Below are positions 26,604-36,712 of a DNA stretch of 64,000 nt, piece by piece. This DNA comes from Roseomonas sp. OT10. GTDB lineage: Bacteria > Pseudomonadota > Alphaproteobacteria > Acetobacterales > Acetobacteraceae. The number at the start of each line of letters is the position of its first letter. Within the stretch, counting starts at the first letter, position 1. The notes below the pieces were generated by a model. The model saw only the letters and a program-made list of their open reading frames with translations, was not told where the DNA came from and searched no databases. The position numbers and the translations under genes are program-made. Where the stretch lies: NCBI RefSeq assembly GCF_020991085.1, contig NZ_CP087719.1:558001-622000 (forward strand). Direction: 5' to 3'.

Positions 26604-26664
26604 CCCGGGGGGAGTGTCGCGGTCCCCTGGCGGGACCGATCATCCCCCGGGGAGACCACCGCCC

Positions 26665-27792
<1,128 letters not shown>

Positions 27793-27793
27793 G

Positions 27794-28642
27794 ATGGAGG
27801 TCGTCTCCCGCGCGAGAAGCTTCGGCGGCACCCAGCTGGTCTGCCGCCATGACAGCGCGGCGACTGGCGTGCCGATGCGATTCGGCGTCTACCTGCCGCC
27901 GCAAGCGGGCGACGGCGCGCTGCGCGATGCCAAGGTCCCGGTGCTGTGGTTCCTCTCCGGCCTGACCTGCACGGAGGCGAACTTCACCGAGAAGGCGGGG
28001 GCGCAGCGCGTCGCCGCCGAGCTGGGGATCATGCTGGTGGTCCCCGACACCTCGCCGCGCGGCGAGGGCGTGGCGGATGACGCGGCCTACGACCTCGGCC
28101 AGGGCGCGGGCTTCTACCTGGATGCGGTGCAGGGCCCCTGGGCACCGCATTTCCGCATGGAGAGCTGGATCACGGGCGAGCTGCCCGACGTGATCGCGGC
28201 GGCGTTCCCGGCCGCCGACAGGGCGCGGCAATCCGTCACCGGCCATTCCATGGGCGGGCACGGGGCGCTGACGCTCGCGCTGCGGCATCCGGGGCGCTTC
28301 CGCTCCGTCTCCGCCTTTGCCCCGATCGTGGCGCCGATGAGCTGCCCCTGGGGGGTGAAGGCCTTCCGCGCCTATCTCGGCGCGGGGCGGGGGTGGCGCG
28401 GACACGACGCGGTGGCGCTGATCGAGGACGGGGCGCTGCTGCCGGAGATCCTGGTCGACCAGGGCACGGCCGACCCCTTCCTGGCCGAGCAGTTGAAGCC
28501 GGAGTTGCTGGCCGAGGCCTGCAAGGCCGCGGGCATCCCGCTGACGCTGCGGATGCAGGAGGGCTACGACCACTCCTACTTCTTCATCAGCAGCTTCATC
28601 GCGGACCACCTGGCCTGGCACGCGGAGCGGCTGCGCGCCTGA
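27794..28642 (+). CDS. fghA: S-formylglutathione hydrolase
   Basis: A 282-residue esterase of the EstD/FghA family that releases formate and glutathione. The nucleophile elbow is TGHSMGGHGALT (Ser in GHSMGG); the Asp lies in LVDQGTADPFL and the His in GYDHSYFFISSFIADH. LSGLTCTEANFTEKAGAQR is a family signature. It starts one base after adhC and completes the formaldehyde-to-formate route. Confidence 0.96.
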   Translation: MEVVSRARSFGGTQLVCRHDSAATGVPMRFGVYLPPQAGDGALRDAKVPVLWFLSGLTCTEANFTEKAGAQRVAAELGIMLVVPDTSPRGEGVADDAAYDLGQGAGFYLDAVQGPWAPHFRMESWITGELPDVIAAAFPAADRARQSVTGHSMGGHGALTLALRHPGRFRSVSAFAPIVAPMSCPWGVKAFRAYLGAGRGWRGHDAVALIEDGALLPEILVDQGTADPFLAEQLKPELLAEACKAAGIPLTLRMQEGYDHSYFFISSFIADHLAWHAERLRA

Positions 28643-28774
28643 CGGGCGGGCGGGGTGGCGGCCGCCGCGCCTCTCCGCTCCCCGCACGGCGGCCCTTCGC
28701 CCTTCGTGGGTTCCCGCCCCCCGCGTTCCGCTCTATGCCGCCCCGCTCCGCCCGAGGCCGCCCCGAGGAACCCG

Positions 28775-30004
28775 ATGGACGCCGAACCCGACCTGCACCC
28801 GTCCCAGCGTCCGCCCGGCCAGGCGTCGCACGCCATGCCCGCCCCGGCGGCGGACCTGCCCGCGCGCATCCAGGGCCTGGGCGCCAGCCAGATCGCGGAG
28901 ATCGCCGACCTCGCCCGCGAGGACCCGGCGGTGATCAAGCTGTGGATCGGCGAGGGGGATCTGCCGAGCCCGGAGATCGTCACCGAGGCCGCCGTCGCCG
29001 CCCTGCGCGAGGGCCACACGCGCTACACCTACTCGCTGGGCCTGCCGAAGCTGCACGAGGCGCTGTCCGCCTATCACGCGCGGCACTGGGGGGTGGCGGT
29101 GGACCCCTCCCGCTTCTCCATCACCGCGGGCGGCATGAACGCGATCATGCAGGCCTTCCAGGCGCTGCTGGAGCCGGGTGACGAGGTGATCTACCACGCC
29201 CCCGCCTGGCCCAACATGGTCGAGGCGGCGCGGATCTGCGGCGGCGCGCCGGTCGCCGTCGCCTTCCGCCGCGACGCGCAGGGGGGCTTCGTGCTGCCGC
29301 TGGAGGACGTCTTCGCGGCCGTCACGCCGCGCACGAAGGCGATCATCGTCAACTCCCCCTCCAACCCGACCGGCTGGATGATGCCGCGGGCGGACATGGA
29401 GCGCCTCGTCGCCTTCGCGCGCGAGCGCGGCATCTGGATCATCTCCGACGAGGTCTACAACCACTTCACCTACGGCAACGCGATCGCGCCCTCCTTCCTC
29501 CAGCTCTGCGGCCCGAACGACCGGCTGCTGGTGACGAACACCTTCAGCAAGAACTGGGCGATGACCGGCTGGCGCGCCGGCTGGATCGTCTTCCCCGAGG
29601 GGATGGACGCCACCTTCGCCAAGATCGGCCAGTACAGCACCACCTCCATCCCGACCTTCATCCAGCACGCCGCCATCGTGGCGCTGGAACAGGGCGACGG
29701 CTTCATCCGCACCATGGTCGGCCGCTGCGCCGAGAGCCGCGCGATCTTCGTGGAGGGGTTGTCCGGCCTGCCGAAGCTGCGGATGCGCGCGCCGGACGGG
29801 GCCTTCTACCTGTTCTTCTCCGTGGAGGGGGAGGACGACGCCCGTGCCCTGGCGAAGCGCATCCTGTTCGAGGCCAAGGTCGGCGTGGCGCCGGGCACCG
29901 CCTTCGGCGAGGATGGCGCCGGCTGCCTGCGCCTCTGCTTCGCCATCTCGCCGGAGCTGGCCCGCGAGGCAGTGGCGAGGCTGCGGGCGTTCTTCCTGGC
30001 CTGA
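28775..30004 (+). CDS. PLP-dependent class I/II aminotransferase
   Basis: A 409-residue fold-type I aminotransferase of the aspartate aminotransferase family. Features: IGEGDLPSPEIV, YTYSLGLPKLHEAL, NSPSNPTGWMM, WIISDEVYNHFTY, the PLP lysine in TFSKNWAMTGWRAGW, and GCLRLCFAISPE near the end with the substrate-carboxylate Arg. The first 30 residues are proline-rich. Start ATG 28775 has GAGGAA five bases upstream. Specific amino-acid substrate is not predictable. Its TGA stop is the first triplet of repeat copy D. Confidence 0.88.
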   Translation: MDAEPDLHPSQRPPGQASHAMPAPAADLPARIQGLGASQIAEIADLAREDPAVIKLWIGEGDLPSPEIVTEAAVAALREGHTRYTYSLGLPKLHEALSAYHARHWGVAVDPSRFSITAGGMNAIMQAFQALLEPGDEVIYHAPAWPNMVEAARICGGAPVAVAFRRDAQGGFVLPLEDVFAAVTPRTKAIIVNSPSNPTGWMMPRADMERLVAFARERGIWIISDEVYNHFTYGNAIAPSFLQLCGPNDRLLVTNTFSKNWAMTGWRAGWIVFPEGMDATFAKIGQYSTTSIPTFIQHAAIVALEQGDGFIRTMVGRCAESRAIFVEGLSGLPKLRMRAPDGAFYLFFSVEGEDDARALAKRILFEAKVGVAPGTAFGEDGAGCLRLCFAISPELAREAVARLRAFFLA

Positions 30005-30420
30005 TCCGGACAGCGGGATGTCGCGACCCGTCGCGCTGTGGTGTTCCATCGTCGGACCGGGAGGGGACGCTGTCCCCTCCCAGACCCTCCCCTGCCGGGG
30101 CCACAAGCGGGCCCCGGTCCCCGCTGAGAGTCTGGTGCTTCCGGTGGGCGTCAGTCTCCGGGCTAAACCCTGACGGAGCGTGGACAGACGGGACTCCAGA
30201 AAAGAGTTGTAGGCGTCCGCGAGTGCGGTAGCCGTACCCGCCGAGGAGCATGGCTCCTCGGCGCCTCAACCCCGTCGCAATCATCCGCGCGGCAGCGCCC
30301 TTCGGGTCCAGGGCCCGCAGGGTCCTGGCGGAGTGGGGGTACGGGGGCGAGGCAGAGCCTTGCCCCCGGGCCACGGGCGCCAGTCCGGCAGACGTCAGCA
30401 CATCACGCCGCGCGTATGAT
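30002..30420 (+). repeat. Dispersed multi-hairpin element, copy D
   Basis: Copy D begins TGATCCGGACAGCGGGATG, with TGA as the aminotransferase stop. It contains the palindrome at 30059-30081, the GC-rich block, GCGTCAG...CCTGACGG, the CGCCGAGGAGC-ATG-GCTCCTCGGCG stem and GGGGGCGAGGC...GCCTTGCCCCC. The right end is CATCACGCCGCGCGTATGAT, again an imperfect inversion of the left end. The remaining 46 bp to the next gene hold nothing recognisable. Confidence 0.85.
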
Positions 30421-30466
30421 GCCGCACCCAAGGGTGGGGGCGCCGCCCCTCTGGGAATCCCCGCCC

Positions 30467-31480
30467 TTACCCCTCCGCGCGGATGCCGAGGCGTTCGATC
30501 AGCCCGCCCCAGCGCGCCGTCTCGGCGGCGATGAAGGTGGCGAAGTCCCGGGACGACAGGCCCATCACCTCGAAGCCTGCCTTCTCCAGCGGGGCGCGGA
30601 CGACGGGCTCCTTGAAGCCGGCGACGGCCAGCGCCTCCAGCCGGGCGCGATGGGCCTCCGGCATCCCGGCCGGGGCGAAGAGGCCGGACCAGCCATAGGA
30701 GGTGGCGTCGGAGATTCCTGCCTCGGCCAGGGTCGGCACCTCCGGCACCTCCGGGGCGCGGCGCTCGCCGGTGGAGGCCAGGGCGATGGCCTTGCCCTCC
30801 TGCACCTGCGGCAGCACGGCGCCGATGGTGACGATCATCGTCTCGATCCGCCCGGCGACGAGGTCCAGCACCGCCTGGGGGAAGCCGCGATAGGGGATGT
30901 GCTCCATCCGCAGCCCCTCGCGCGCCATCAGCTCGACCATGGCCAGGTGCCCGCCGGAGCCGGCGCCGACCGAGCCGAAGGAGAGCTTGCCGGGATTGGC
31001 CTTCACATGCGCCAGGAACCCCTTCAGGTCCCGTGCCGGCACGCCGGGGGCGATGACCAGCAGCTGCGGCGCGCGCACCGCCATGGCGATCGGCCTCAGG
31101 TCGCGCAGCGGGTCATAGGGCAGGCTGGGGAAGAGGGCCGGCGCCGTGGTGATGGGACCGTTGATGGACAGGCCGATCGTATGCCCGTCCGTCGCCTTGG
31201 CCACGAGGTCGGTGCCGATGTTGCCGCCGGCGCCCGCGCGGTTGTCCACCACCACCGGCTGGCCGAGATGCGACGCCAGGTAGCCGCCGATGGAGCGCGC
31301 CACCAGGTCGGGCGTGCTGCCGCCGGGAAAGGGGACCACCAGCCGCACCGGCCGGTCGGGCCAGCCATCGCCGCCCCCTGGGACACCCCCCTGGGCAAAG
31401 GCCCGGGGGGCGAGGGCGGTGCCGGCCAGGGCGAGGCCGGTGCCCAGCAGCGGGCGGCGGGAGAGGGGGCGGTGGGGCAT
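30467..31480 (-). CDS. Bug/TctC-family tripartite transporter substrate-binding protein
   Basis: A 337-residue periplasmic receptor. SRRPLLGTGLALAGTALAPRAFAQ is a twin-arginine-like signal peptide. The mature sequence has WPDRPVRLVVPFPGGSTPDLVAR, VVVDNRAGAGGNIGTDLVAKA, HIPYRGFPQAVLDLVAGRIE and PEVPTLAEAGI, all standard for the Bug family that binds small carboxylates. The TctA/TctB membrane partners are not nearby, which is common for Bug genes. It is followed on the plus side by the deaminase and the shikimate/quinate genes on the same strand, so an aromatic or cyclic acid ligand is possible but speculative. Confidence 0.88.
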   Translation of the reverse strand: MPHRPLSRRPLLGTGLALAGTALAPRAFAQGGVPGGGDGWPDRPVRLVVPFPGGSTPDLVARSIGGYLASHLGQPVVVDNRAGAGGNIGTDLVAKATDGHTIGLSINGPITTAPALFPSLPYDPLRDLRPIAMAVRAPQLLVIAPGVPARDLKGFLAHVKANPGKLSFGSVGAGSGGHLAMVELMAREGLRMEHIPYRGFPQAVLDLVAGRIETMIVTIGAVLPQVQEGKAIALASTGERRAPEVPEVPTLAEAGISDATSYGWSGLFAPAGMPEAHRARLEALAVAGFKEPVVRAPLEKAGFEVMGLSSRDFATFIAAETARWGGLIERLGIRAEG

Positions 31481-31601
31481 GGCGGAACCTCGCTCGGCTT
31501 CTTTCCTGCCCCAACAGCACGCCGTGCCCGCGCGCGTCCAGGGTGTGGTCCGGGCGGCAGGCCCCACATCGCGGGATACCGCGCCGCGGGCGGCGGCGGC
31601 G

Positions 31602-32090
31602 CTACGCCCAGAACCCCGCATGCGCGCTGGCGGCGTCCTCCTCCATCGCCGGGCCGAGCACGGCGATGCGGCGCTGGCCGCGCGAGAAGACCTCGCGGCA
31701 GGGCAGGGAGAGGGTCGGGTTCTCGGCATGCGCCCCGGTCAGGGCGAGCAGCCGGCGCTCCGACAGGGCGTAGACCACCCGCCCGATGCCGCACCAGTAG
31801 ATGGCCCCGGCGCACATGGCGCAGGGCTCGGCCGAGCTGTAGAGCGTGGCGCCCTGCAGCGCCTGGGCCGTCAGCCGGCGGGCGGCGCCGGCCGCGGCGA
31901 CCAGCTCGGCATGGCGGGTGGGGTCGCCCCCGGGCGGGCGGCTGTCATTGCCGGCCTGCACGACCACCTCGCCCTGCGCGTCCGCCACCAGCGCCGCGAA
32001 GGGGTGGTGCCCGGCCGCGCGGCTTTCGTGCGAGAGGGCGATGGCCTTCGCGAGCAAGCGCCGATCCGTGTCCGAGAGCGCGTCGTCCAT
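31602..32090 (-). CDS. Nucleoside/guanine-type deaminase (CDA fold)
   Basis: A 162-residue zinc deaminase. The zinc and proton-shuttle motif is PTRHAELVAAAGAA (His and Glu), and the two cysteines lie in SSAEPCAMCAGAIYWCGIGRVVYAL. The NDSRPPGGDP segment before the HAE suggests the guanine/nucleoside deaminase branch rather than TadA. C-terminal CREVFSRGQRRIAVLGP is typical of this branch. It lies 144 bp downstream of the shikimate dehydrogenase gene. Confidence 0.85.
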   Translation of the reverse strand: MDDALSDTDRRLLAKAIALSHESRAAGHHPFAALVADAQGEVVVQAGNDSRPPGGDPTRHAELVAAAGAARRLTAQALQGATLYSSAEPCAMCAGAIYWCGIGRVVYALSERRLLALTGAHAENPTLSLPCREVFSRGQRRIAVLGPAMEEDAASAHAGFWA

Positions 32091-32234
32091 CCCGTCCCCC
32101 GCTGCGTCATGGCGGCCAGGATGCACGGGTGGCGGCCGGGGCGCATCCCGGAGACCGGGGATGCGCCGCACCGGGCCGACCCGCCGCCCGCGCCGCGTGG
32201 CGGGATGGGGGGCGGCGCCCTCAGGATGGCGCCG

Positions 32235-33095
32235 TCAGCCCACCATGGACAGGAAGTGGCGCCGCATCCGCTCCGCATCCGGCTCGATGCCGGTGAAAAG
32301 GCGGAAGGCCTCCACCGCCTGGAAGGTCGCCATGCCGCCGCCGTCCAGCGTGCGGCAGCCGATCGCGCGCGCCGCCTTCAGCAGCGCCGTCTCCAGCGGG
32401 AAGTAGACGATCTCCGACACCCACAGCCGCGGGTGCAGCAGTTCCGCCGGGAGCGGCAGGCCGGGCAGCTTCGCCATGCCGGTGGGGGTGCAGTGGATCA
32501 GCCCGTCGGCGGCCGCCACGGCCTCCGCCTGGTCCTCGCCCGCCACGGCGCGGCCGGCGCCGAAGCGCCCGCACAGCTCGGCCGCGAGGTCGGCGGCGCG
32601 CGCGGCGTCCACGTCGAACAAGCTCAGCCGCCCCGTGCCCAGGGTCAGTGCGGCATGCGCCACCGCCGCCCCCGCACCGCCGGCGCCGAGCTGCACCACG
32701 CGGCCCATCGGGGCGTCCGGCAGGCCGCGCTTGAACGCCTCGGCCCAGCCCCACCAATCCGTGTTGTGGCCCACCGCCTTGCCGTCGCGCAGCACGACGG
32801 TGTTCACCGCGCCCAGCGCGCGGGCGTCGTCGGACAGGCCGTCGAGCAGGGGGATGATGCGCTGCTTGCAGGGATAGGTGACGTTCAGCCCGTCATAGCC
32901 CATGCGCTTCGCGGCGGTCAGGATCTCCGGCAGGGCGTCGGCGGTGACGCCGAGCCGGTCCAGGTCGATCAGCTTGTAGATCTCGCGCAGCCCCTGCTCG
33001 GCGCCCTCGCGCTCGTGCAGGGCGGGGGTCAGCGAGCCCTGGATGCCGGCGCCGATCAGCCCGGCCAGGACGGGGCGTTTCTCCGCCCAGCTCAT
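32235..33095 (-). CDS. Shikimate/quinate dehydrogenase (AroE family, NAD type)
   Basis: A 286-residue AroE-family dehydrogenase. [16 protein letters not shown] carries the substrate-contacting serine region, [20 protein letters not shown] holds the catalytic lysine, and GAVNTVVL and [13 protein letters not shown] hold the Asp. The Rossmann motif is [16 protein letters not shown] and the second strand ends in LFDVD. An acidic residue there, rather than the N-R-T of NADP-dependent AroE, favours NAD, as in catabolic quinate/shikimate dehydrogenases. Its start overlaps the aroQ stop by four bases, so the two act in the same pathway. Confidence 0.87.
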   Translation of the reverse strand: MSWAEKRPVLAGLIGAGIQGSLTPALHEREGAEQGLREIYKLIDLDRLGVTADALPEILTAAKRMGYDGLNVTYPCKQRIIPLLDGLSDDARALGAVNTVVLRDGKAVGHNTDWWGWAEAFKRGLPDAPMGRVVQLGAGGAGAAVAHAALTLGTGRLSLFDVDAARAADLAAELCGRFGAGRAVAGEDQAEAVAAADGLIHCTPTGMAKLPGLPLPAELLHPRLWVSEIVYFPLETALLKAARAIGCRTLDGGGMATFQAVEAFRLFTGIEPDAERMRRHFLSMVG

Positions 33096-33544
33096 GCCAC
33101 GTCCTCCATCAGCCGGGACAGGCGCTGCAGCGCCAGCGGATAGCCCTGGGTGCCGAAGCCGCAGATCACGCCCGTCGCCACGCCGGAGACATAGGAGTGA
33201 TGCCGGAATTCCTCGCGGCGGTGGATGTTGGAGATATGGACCTCGAAGATCGGGAAGTCGCAGGCGGCGAGCGCGTCGCGCACGGCCACCGAGGTATGGG
33301 TCAGCCCGGCGGGGTTGATGACGATGCCCCCCGCGATCTCGCGTGCCTCGTGGATCCAGTCGATGAGCTGGAACTCGGCGTTGGTCTGGCGGAACTCGAT
33401 CTCCAGCTCCAGGCTCTCGGCCAGCTCGCGGCACTCGGCCTCGACATCCTCCAGCGTCTCGCGGCCGTAGATCGTCGGCTCGCGCTTGCCCAGCAGGTTC
33501 AGGTTGGGACCGTTCAGGACATAGACGATTCGGCTGGCGGCCAT
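33092..33544 (-). CDS. aroQ: 3-dehydroquinate dehydratase, type II
   Basis: A 150-residue type II dehydroquinase that converts 3-dehydroquinate to 3-dehydroshikimate. Signatures: [20 protein letters not shown] (with catalytic Arg and Tyr), [57 protein letters not shown] (catalytic His) and [14 protein letters not shown] 33544 is preceded by GGGGAGAG. Type II enzymes serve both biosynthesis and quinate breakdown; the overlapping NAD-type dehydrogenase and the nearby dehydroshikimate dehydratase favour the catabolic role. Confidence 0.95.
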   Translation of the reverse strand: MAASRIVYVLNGPNLNLLGKREPTIYGRETLEDVEAECRELAESLELEIEFRQTNAEFQLIDWIHEAREIAGGIVINPAGLTHTSVAVRDALAACDFPIFEVHISNIHRREEFRHHSYVSGVATGVICGFGTQGYPLALQRLSRLMEDVA

Positions 33545-33627
33545 GGCGCGCTCTCCCCTCTGCCGCGCCCTTGTAGCGCCGGGCGGCCCATGCGGGTCCA
33601 TCCCTGGGCGAACGGGCTTGTCCGTTT

Positions 33628-33654
33628 ATGTACTATCCGGTACGTCCATGTCAA
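33628..33654 (-). promoter_or_regulatory. Candidate aroQ promoter with embedded operator
   Basis: On the minus strand a perfect -35 TTGACA (33654-33649) is followed after 16 bases by TACATA (33632-33627), about 85 bp before aroQ. Between them lies the imperfect palindrome ATGTAC-TATCCG-GTACGT (33628-33645). A dyad between -35 and -10 is a typical repressor site. It lies in the 214-bp divergent gap, so it could also affect the BKACE gene on the plus strand. Confidence 0.5.
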
Positions 33655-33758
33655 CGCGTGGAGCGCGCAACGTCTCCCGCCCTCCGCGGCCTCCTGCCCA
33701 GCCGCGTCGCAAGCTGCTATCGAGGCGGTGGGGCCGAGCGTCGAAACAGGAGGAACCC

Positions 33759-34598
33759 ATGGCCGATCCCTGCATCATCGCCGTCGCCATCACCGGCTCG
33801 GTGCCGCGCAAGAAGGACAACCCGGCGGTCCCAATCTCCGTGCCGGAACAGGTGGAATCGACCCACGAAGCCTACGAGGCCGGCGCGACCCTGGTCCATG
33901 TCCACGTCCGCAACGAGGACGAATCCTCCTCCTCCGACCCGGCGAAGTTCGACGCGCTGCAGCAGGGCATCCGCAAGCACTGCCCCGACATCATCATCCA
34001 GTTCTCCACCGGCGGCCGCGGCCGCTCCATGGAGCAGCGGGGCGCGATGCTCTACCTGAAGCCGGACATGGCCTCGCTCGCCACCGGCTCGGTCAACTTC
34101 CCCACCATCGTCTACGAGAACCCGCCGGACTTCATCCGCCACCTGGCGCAGCAGATGCTGGACTACGACATCAAGCCGGAGATCGAGGCCTTCGACCTCG
34201 CCATGCTCTACAACACGGTGGACATGGTGAATCAGGGGCTGCTGAAGCCGCCGCCGCACGTGCAGTTCGTGCTCGGCGTCAAGCACGCCCTGCCGGCCAA
34301 GCGCGACATCCTGGAGTTCGAGGTCCAGAAGCTGCGCGAGATGCTGCCCGACGCCACCTGGACCGCCGCCGGCATCGGCCGCCACCAGCTGGAGGTGAAC
34401 CACTGGGCGCTGGAGATGGGCGGCCACGTCCGCACCGGCCTGGAGGACAACATCCGCTGGGACAAGAACACCCTGGCCGAGAGCAACGCCCAGCTGGTGA
34501 AGCGCGTGGCCGACCTCTGCGGGACCTACGGCCGCCCCGTCGCCACCCCGGCCGAGGCGCGCGCCCTGCTGAAGCTGAAGCCCGTCCCGGCCGCCTGA
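33759..34598 (+). CDS. BKACE-family beta-keto acid cleavage enzyme
   Basis: A 279-residue TIM-barrel protein of the 3-keto-5-aminohexanoate cleavage family (formerly DUF849). These zinc enzymes condense a beta-keto acid with acetyl-CoA and split it. Zinc histidines are in GATLVHVHVRNEDE, the substrate-binding region in IIQFSTGGRGRSMEQR, and PEIEAFDLAMLYNTVDMV and GGHVRTGLEDNI are family hallmarks. AGGAGG stands five bases before ATG 33759. Substrate cannot be predicted. It is directly upstream of the QuiC1-like gene. Confidence 0.9.
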   Translation: MADPCIIAVAITGSVPRKKDNPAVPISVPEQVESTHEAYEAGATLVHVHVRNEDESSSSDPAKFDALQQGIRKHCPDIIIQFSTGGRGRSMEQRGAMLYLKPDMASLATGSVNFPTIVYENPPDFIRHLAQQMLDYDIKPEIEAFDLAMLYNTVDMVNQGLLKPPPHVQFVLGVKHALPAKRDILEFEVQKLREMLPDATWTAAGIGRHQLEVNHWALEMGGHVRTGLEDNIRWDKNTLAESNAQLVKRVADLCGTYGRPVATPAEARALLKLKPVPAA

Positions 34599-34604
34599 AC
34601 GGAC

Positions 34605-34630
34605 GGCCCCGCGCCCGGCCGCGCGGGGCC
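34605..34630 (+). terminator. Hairpin between the BKACE and QuiC1 genes
   Basis: A 10-bp perfect stem, GGCCCCGCGC / GCGCGGGGCC, with loop CCGGCC, six bases after the BKACE stop. No T-run follows, so it may be a terminator or an mRNA-processing stem. A tandem duplication of CCCGATCCCCGGGGG lies just after it (about 34636-34667). Confidence 0.45.
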
Positions 34631-34725
34631 TCCGCCCCGATCCCCGGGGGCCCGATCCCCGGGGGCGACCCGCCTCCGGCAGTCCCGAGCGGGCCGCCGC
34701 CTCTCCTGCACCGGAACCGCTCTCC

Positions 34726-36621
34726 ATGCTCGCCACGCCGCTGCGCCTGCCCAAGAGCATCGCCACCGTCTCGCTGAGCGGCACCCTGCCGGACAAGCTG
34801 GAGGCCGCCGCGGCCGCCGGCTTCGACGGGGTGGAGATCTTCGAGAACGACCTGCTCACCTTCAACGGCACGCCGGCCGATGTCCGCGCCATCGCCGGGG
34901 GGCTGGGCCTGCGCATCGACATCTTCCAGCCCTTCCGCGACTTCGAGGCGATGCCGGAGCCGCAGCGCTCCCGCAACCTCGCCCGCGCCGAGCGCAAGTT
35001 CGACGTGATGCAGGAGCTGGGCACGGACCTCGTCCTGGTCTGCTCCAACGTGCAGCCCTCCTGCATCGACGACCCGGCCCGCGCCGCCGCCGACCTGCGC
35101 GAGATGGCCGAGCGCGCCGCCGCGCGGGGGCTGCGCGTGGGCTTCGAGGCGCTGGCCTGGGGCCGCAACACCAGCCGCTGGCGCCAGGCCTGGGACATCG
35201 TCACCCGCGCCGACCACCCCGCCCTGGGGCTGATCGTGGACAGCTTCCACACGCTCTCCCTGGGCGACGACCCCGCCGGCATCGCGGAGATCCCGGGCGG
35301 GCGCATCTTCTACGTCCAGCTCGCCGACGCGCCGAAGCTGGAGATGGACGTGCTCCAGTGGAGCCGCCACTTCCGCAACTTCCCCTTCCAGGGCGCCCTG
35401 CCGGTCACCGGCTTCCTGGAGGCGGTGCTGGCCAGCGGCTATCGCGGCCCGATCTCGCTGGAGATCTTCAACGACGAGTTCCGCGCCGCCCCCGCCCGCC
35501 GCAACGCCCGCGACGGGCTGCGCTCGCTGATCCTGGTGGAGGCCGCCGCCGGCACGGAGGCGGTGCCCACCGCGCCGCTGCCGCCGCTGCCGGTGCTGCA
35601 CGGCGTCGAGTTCCTGGAATTCGCCGTGGACGAGGCGAGCGGGGCGGAGCTGGCCGGCTTCCTCGGCACGCTGGGCTTCCGGCTGGCCGGCGAGCATCGC
35701 TCCAAGGCGGTGGTGCTCTATCGCCGCGGCGGCTGCAACATCGTGCTGAACGCCGAGCCGGACAGCGCCGCCTCCGAGCATTTCGAGATGCACGGCCCCT
35801 CCGTCTGCGCCATCGCGCTGCGGGTGGACGACACCGCCGCCACCCTGGCGCGGGCGGAGGCGCTGCTCTGCTCCACCTGGCGCGAGCGCGTCGGCGCCGG
35901 CGAGCGCCGCATCCCGGCGGTGCGCGCGCCGGACGGCACGCTGCTCTACCTGGTCCAGCCGGAGGAGCCGGGGCGCAGCTTCTGGGCCGACGACTTCCAC
36001 CTCCTCCCCGGGCAGGACCCCGCGGGCCCGACGCTGGAGGCGGTGGACCACCTCGCCTTCGCCCTGGCCCCTGGTCAGATGGACGGGATGATCCTGTTCT
36101 GGCGCGGCCTTTTCGGCATGGAGCCGCAGGCCTTGTTCGAGCTGCCCGACCCCTATGGCCTCGTCCGCAGCCGCGCGATGGTCAGCCCGGACGGCAGCTT
36201 CCGCCTCTCGCTCAACGCCTCGGAGGACCGCGGGACCGCCACCGGCCGCTTCGTCTCCGCCTTCGCCGGCGCGGGCGTGCACCACGTCGCCTTCCGCGCC
36301 GCCGACATCCGCGCGGCGGTGGCCGACGCCGCCGCGCGCGGCGCGCCGCTGCTGCCGATCCCGGAGAACTACTACGACGACCTCGACGCGCGCTTCGGCC
36401 TGGATGGCGAGCGCCTTGCCGCGCTGCAGGCGCTGAACCTGCTCTACGACCGGGAGGCCGCGGGGGGCGAGTTCCTGCACGCCTACACCGCCGCCTTCGC
36501 CGACCGCTTCTTCTTCGAGCTGGTCGAGCGCGAGGGCGGCTACGCCGGCTTCGGCGCCCCCAACGCCCCCGTCCGCCTGGCGGCCCAGGCGCGGCTGCGC
36601 GCGGCGGCCGCCGCCGGGTAG
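34726..36621 (+). CDS. quiC1: 3-dehydroshikimate dehydratase fused to HPPD-like domain (QuiC1 type)
   Basis: A 631-residue two-domain protein. Residues 1 to about 280 form a sugar-phosphate-isomerase-like TIM barrel (KSIATVSLSGTLPDKLEAAAAAGFDGVEIFENDLL, GFEALAWGRNTSRW, LIVDSFHTLSLGDD, SLEIFNDEFR) with the His and Glu metal ligands of dehydroshikimate dehydratase. The rest resembles 4-hydroxyphenylpyruvate dioxygenase: two vicinal-oxygen-chelate modules (VEFLEFAVDEASGAELAGFL, VDHLAFALAPGQMDGM, GVHHVAFRAADI) and FFFELVEREGGYAGFG near the end. This fusion matches QuiC1, which makes protocatechuate from 3-dehydroshikimate. Whether the HPPD-like half is active here is unknown. Confidence 0.88.
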   Translation: MLATPLRLPKSIATVSLSGTLPDKLEAAAAAGFDGVEIFENDLLTFNGTPADVRAIAGGLGLRIDIFQPFRDFEAMPEPQRSRNLARAERKFDVMQELGTDLVLVCSNVQPSCIDDPARAAADLREMAERAAARGLRVGFEALAWGRNTSRWRQAWDIVTRADHPALGLIVDSFHTLSLGDDPAGIAEIPGGRIFYVQLADAPKLEMDVLQWSRHFRNFPFQGALPVTGFLEAVLASGYRGPISLEIFNDEFRAAPARRNARDGLRSLILVEAAAGTEAVPTAPLPPLPVLHGVEFLEFAVDEASGAELAGFLGTLGFRLAGEHRSKAVVLYRRGGCNIVLNAEPDSAASEHFEMHGPSVCAIALRVDDTAATLARAEALLCSTWRERVGAGERRIPAVRAPDGTLLYLVQPEEPGRSFWADDFHLLPGQDPAGPTLEAVDHLAFALAPGQMDGMILFWRGLFGMEPQALFELPDPYGLVRSRAMVSPDGSFRLSLNASEDRGTATGRFVSAFAGAGVHHVAFRAADIRAAVADAAARGAPLLPIPENYYDDLDARFGLDGERLAALQALNLLYDREAAGGEFLHAYTAAFADRFFFELVEREGGYAGFGAPNAPVRLAAQARLRAAAAAG

Positions 36622-36712
36622 GGCGCCTAGGCGGGTCATGGGCGCACGGGCCGTGGCGGGCCCCGCCCCCTATCCGCGAAGGGCCCCCGGGGAGGCGATG
36701 CGGCACCCCGGG

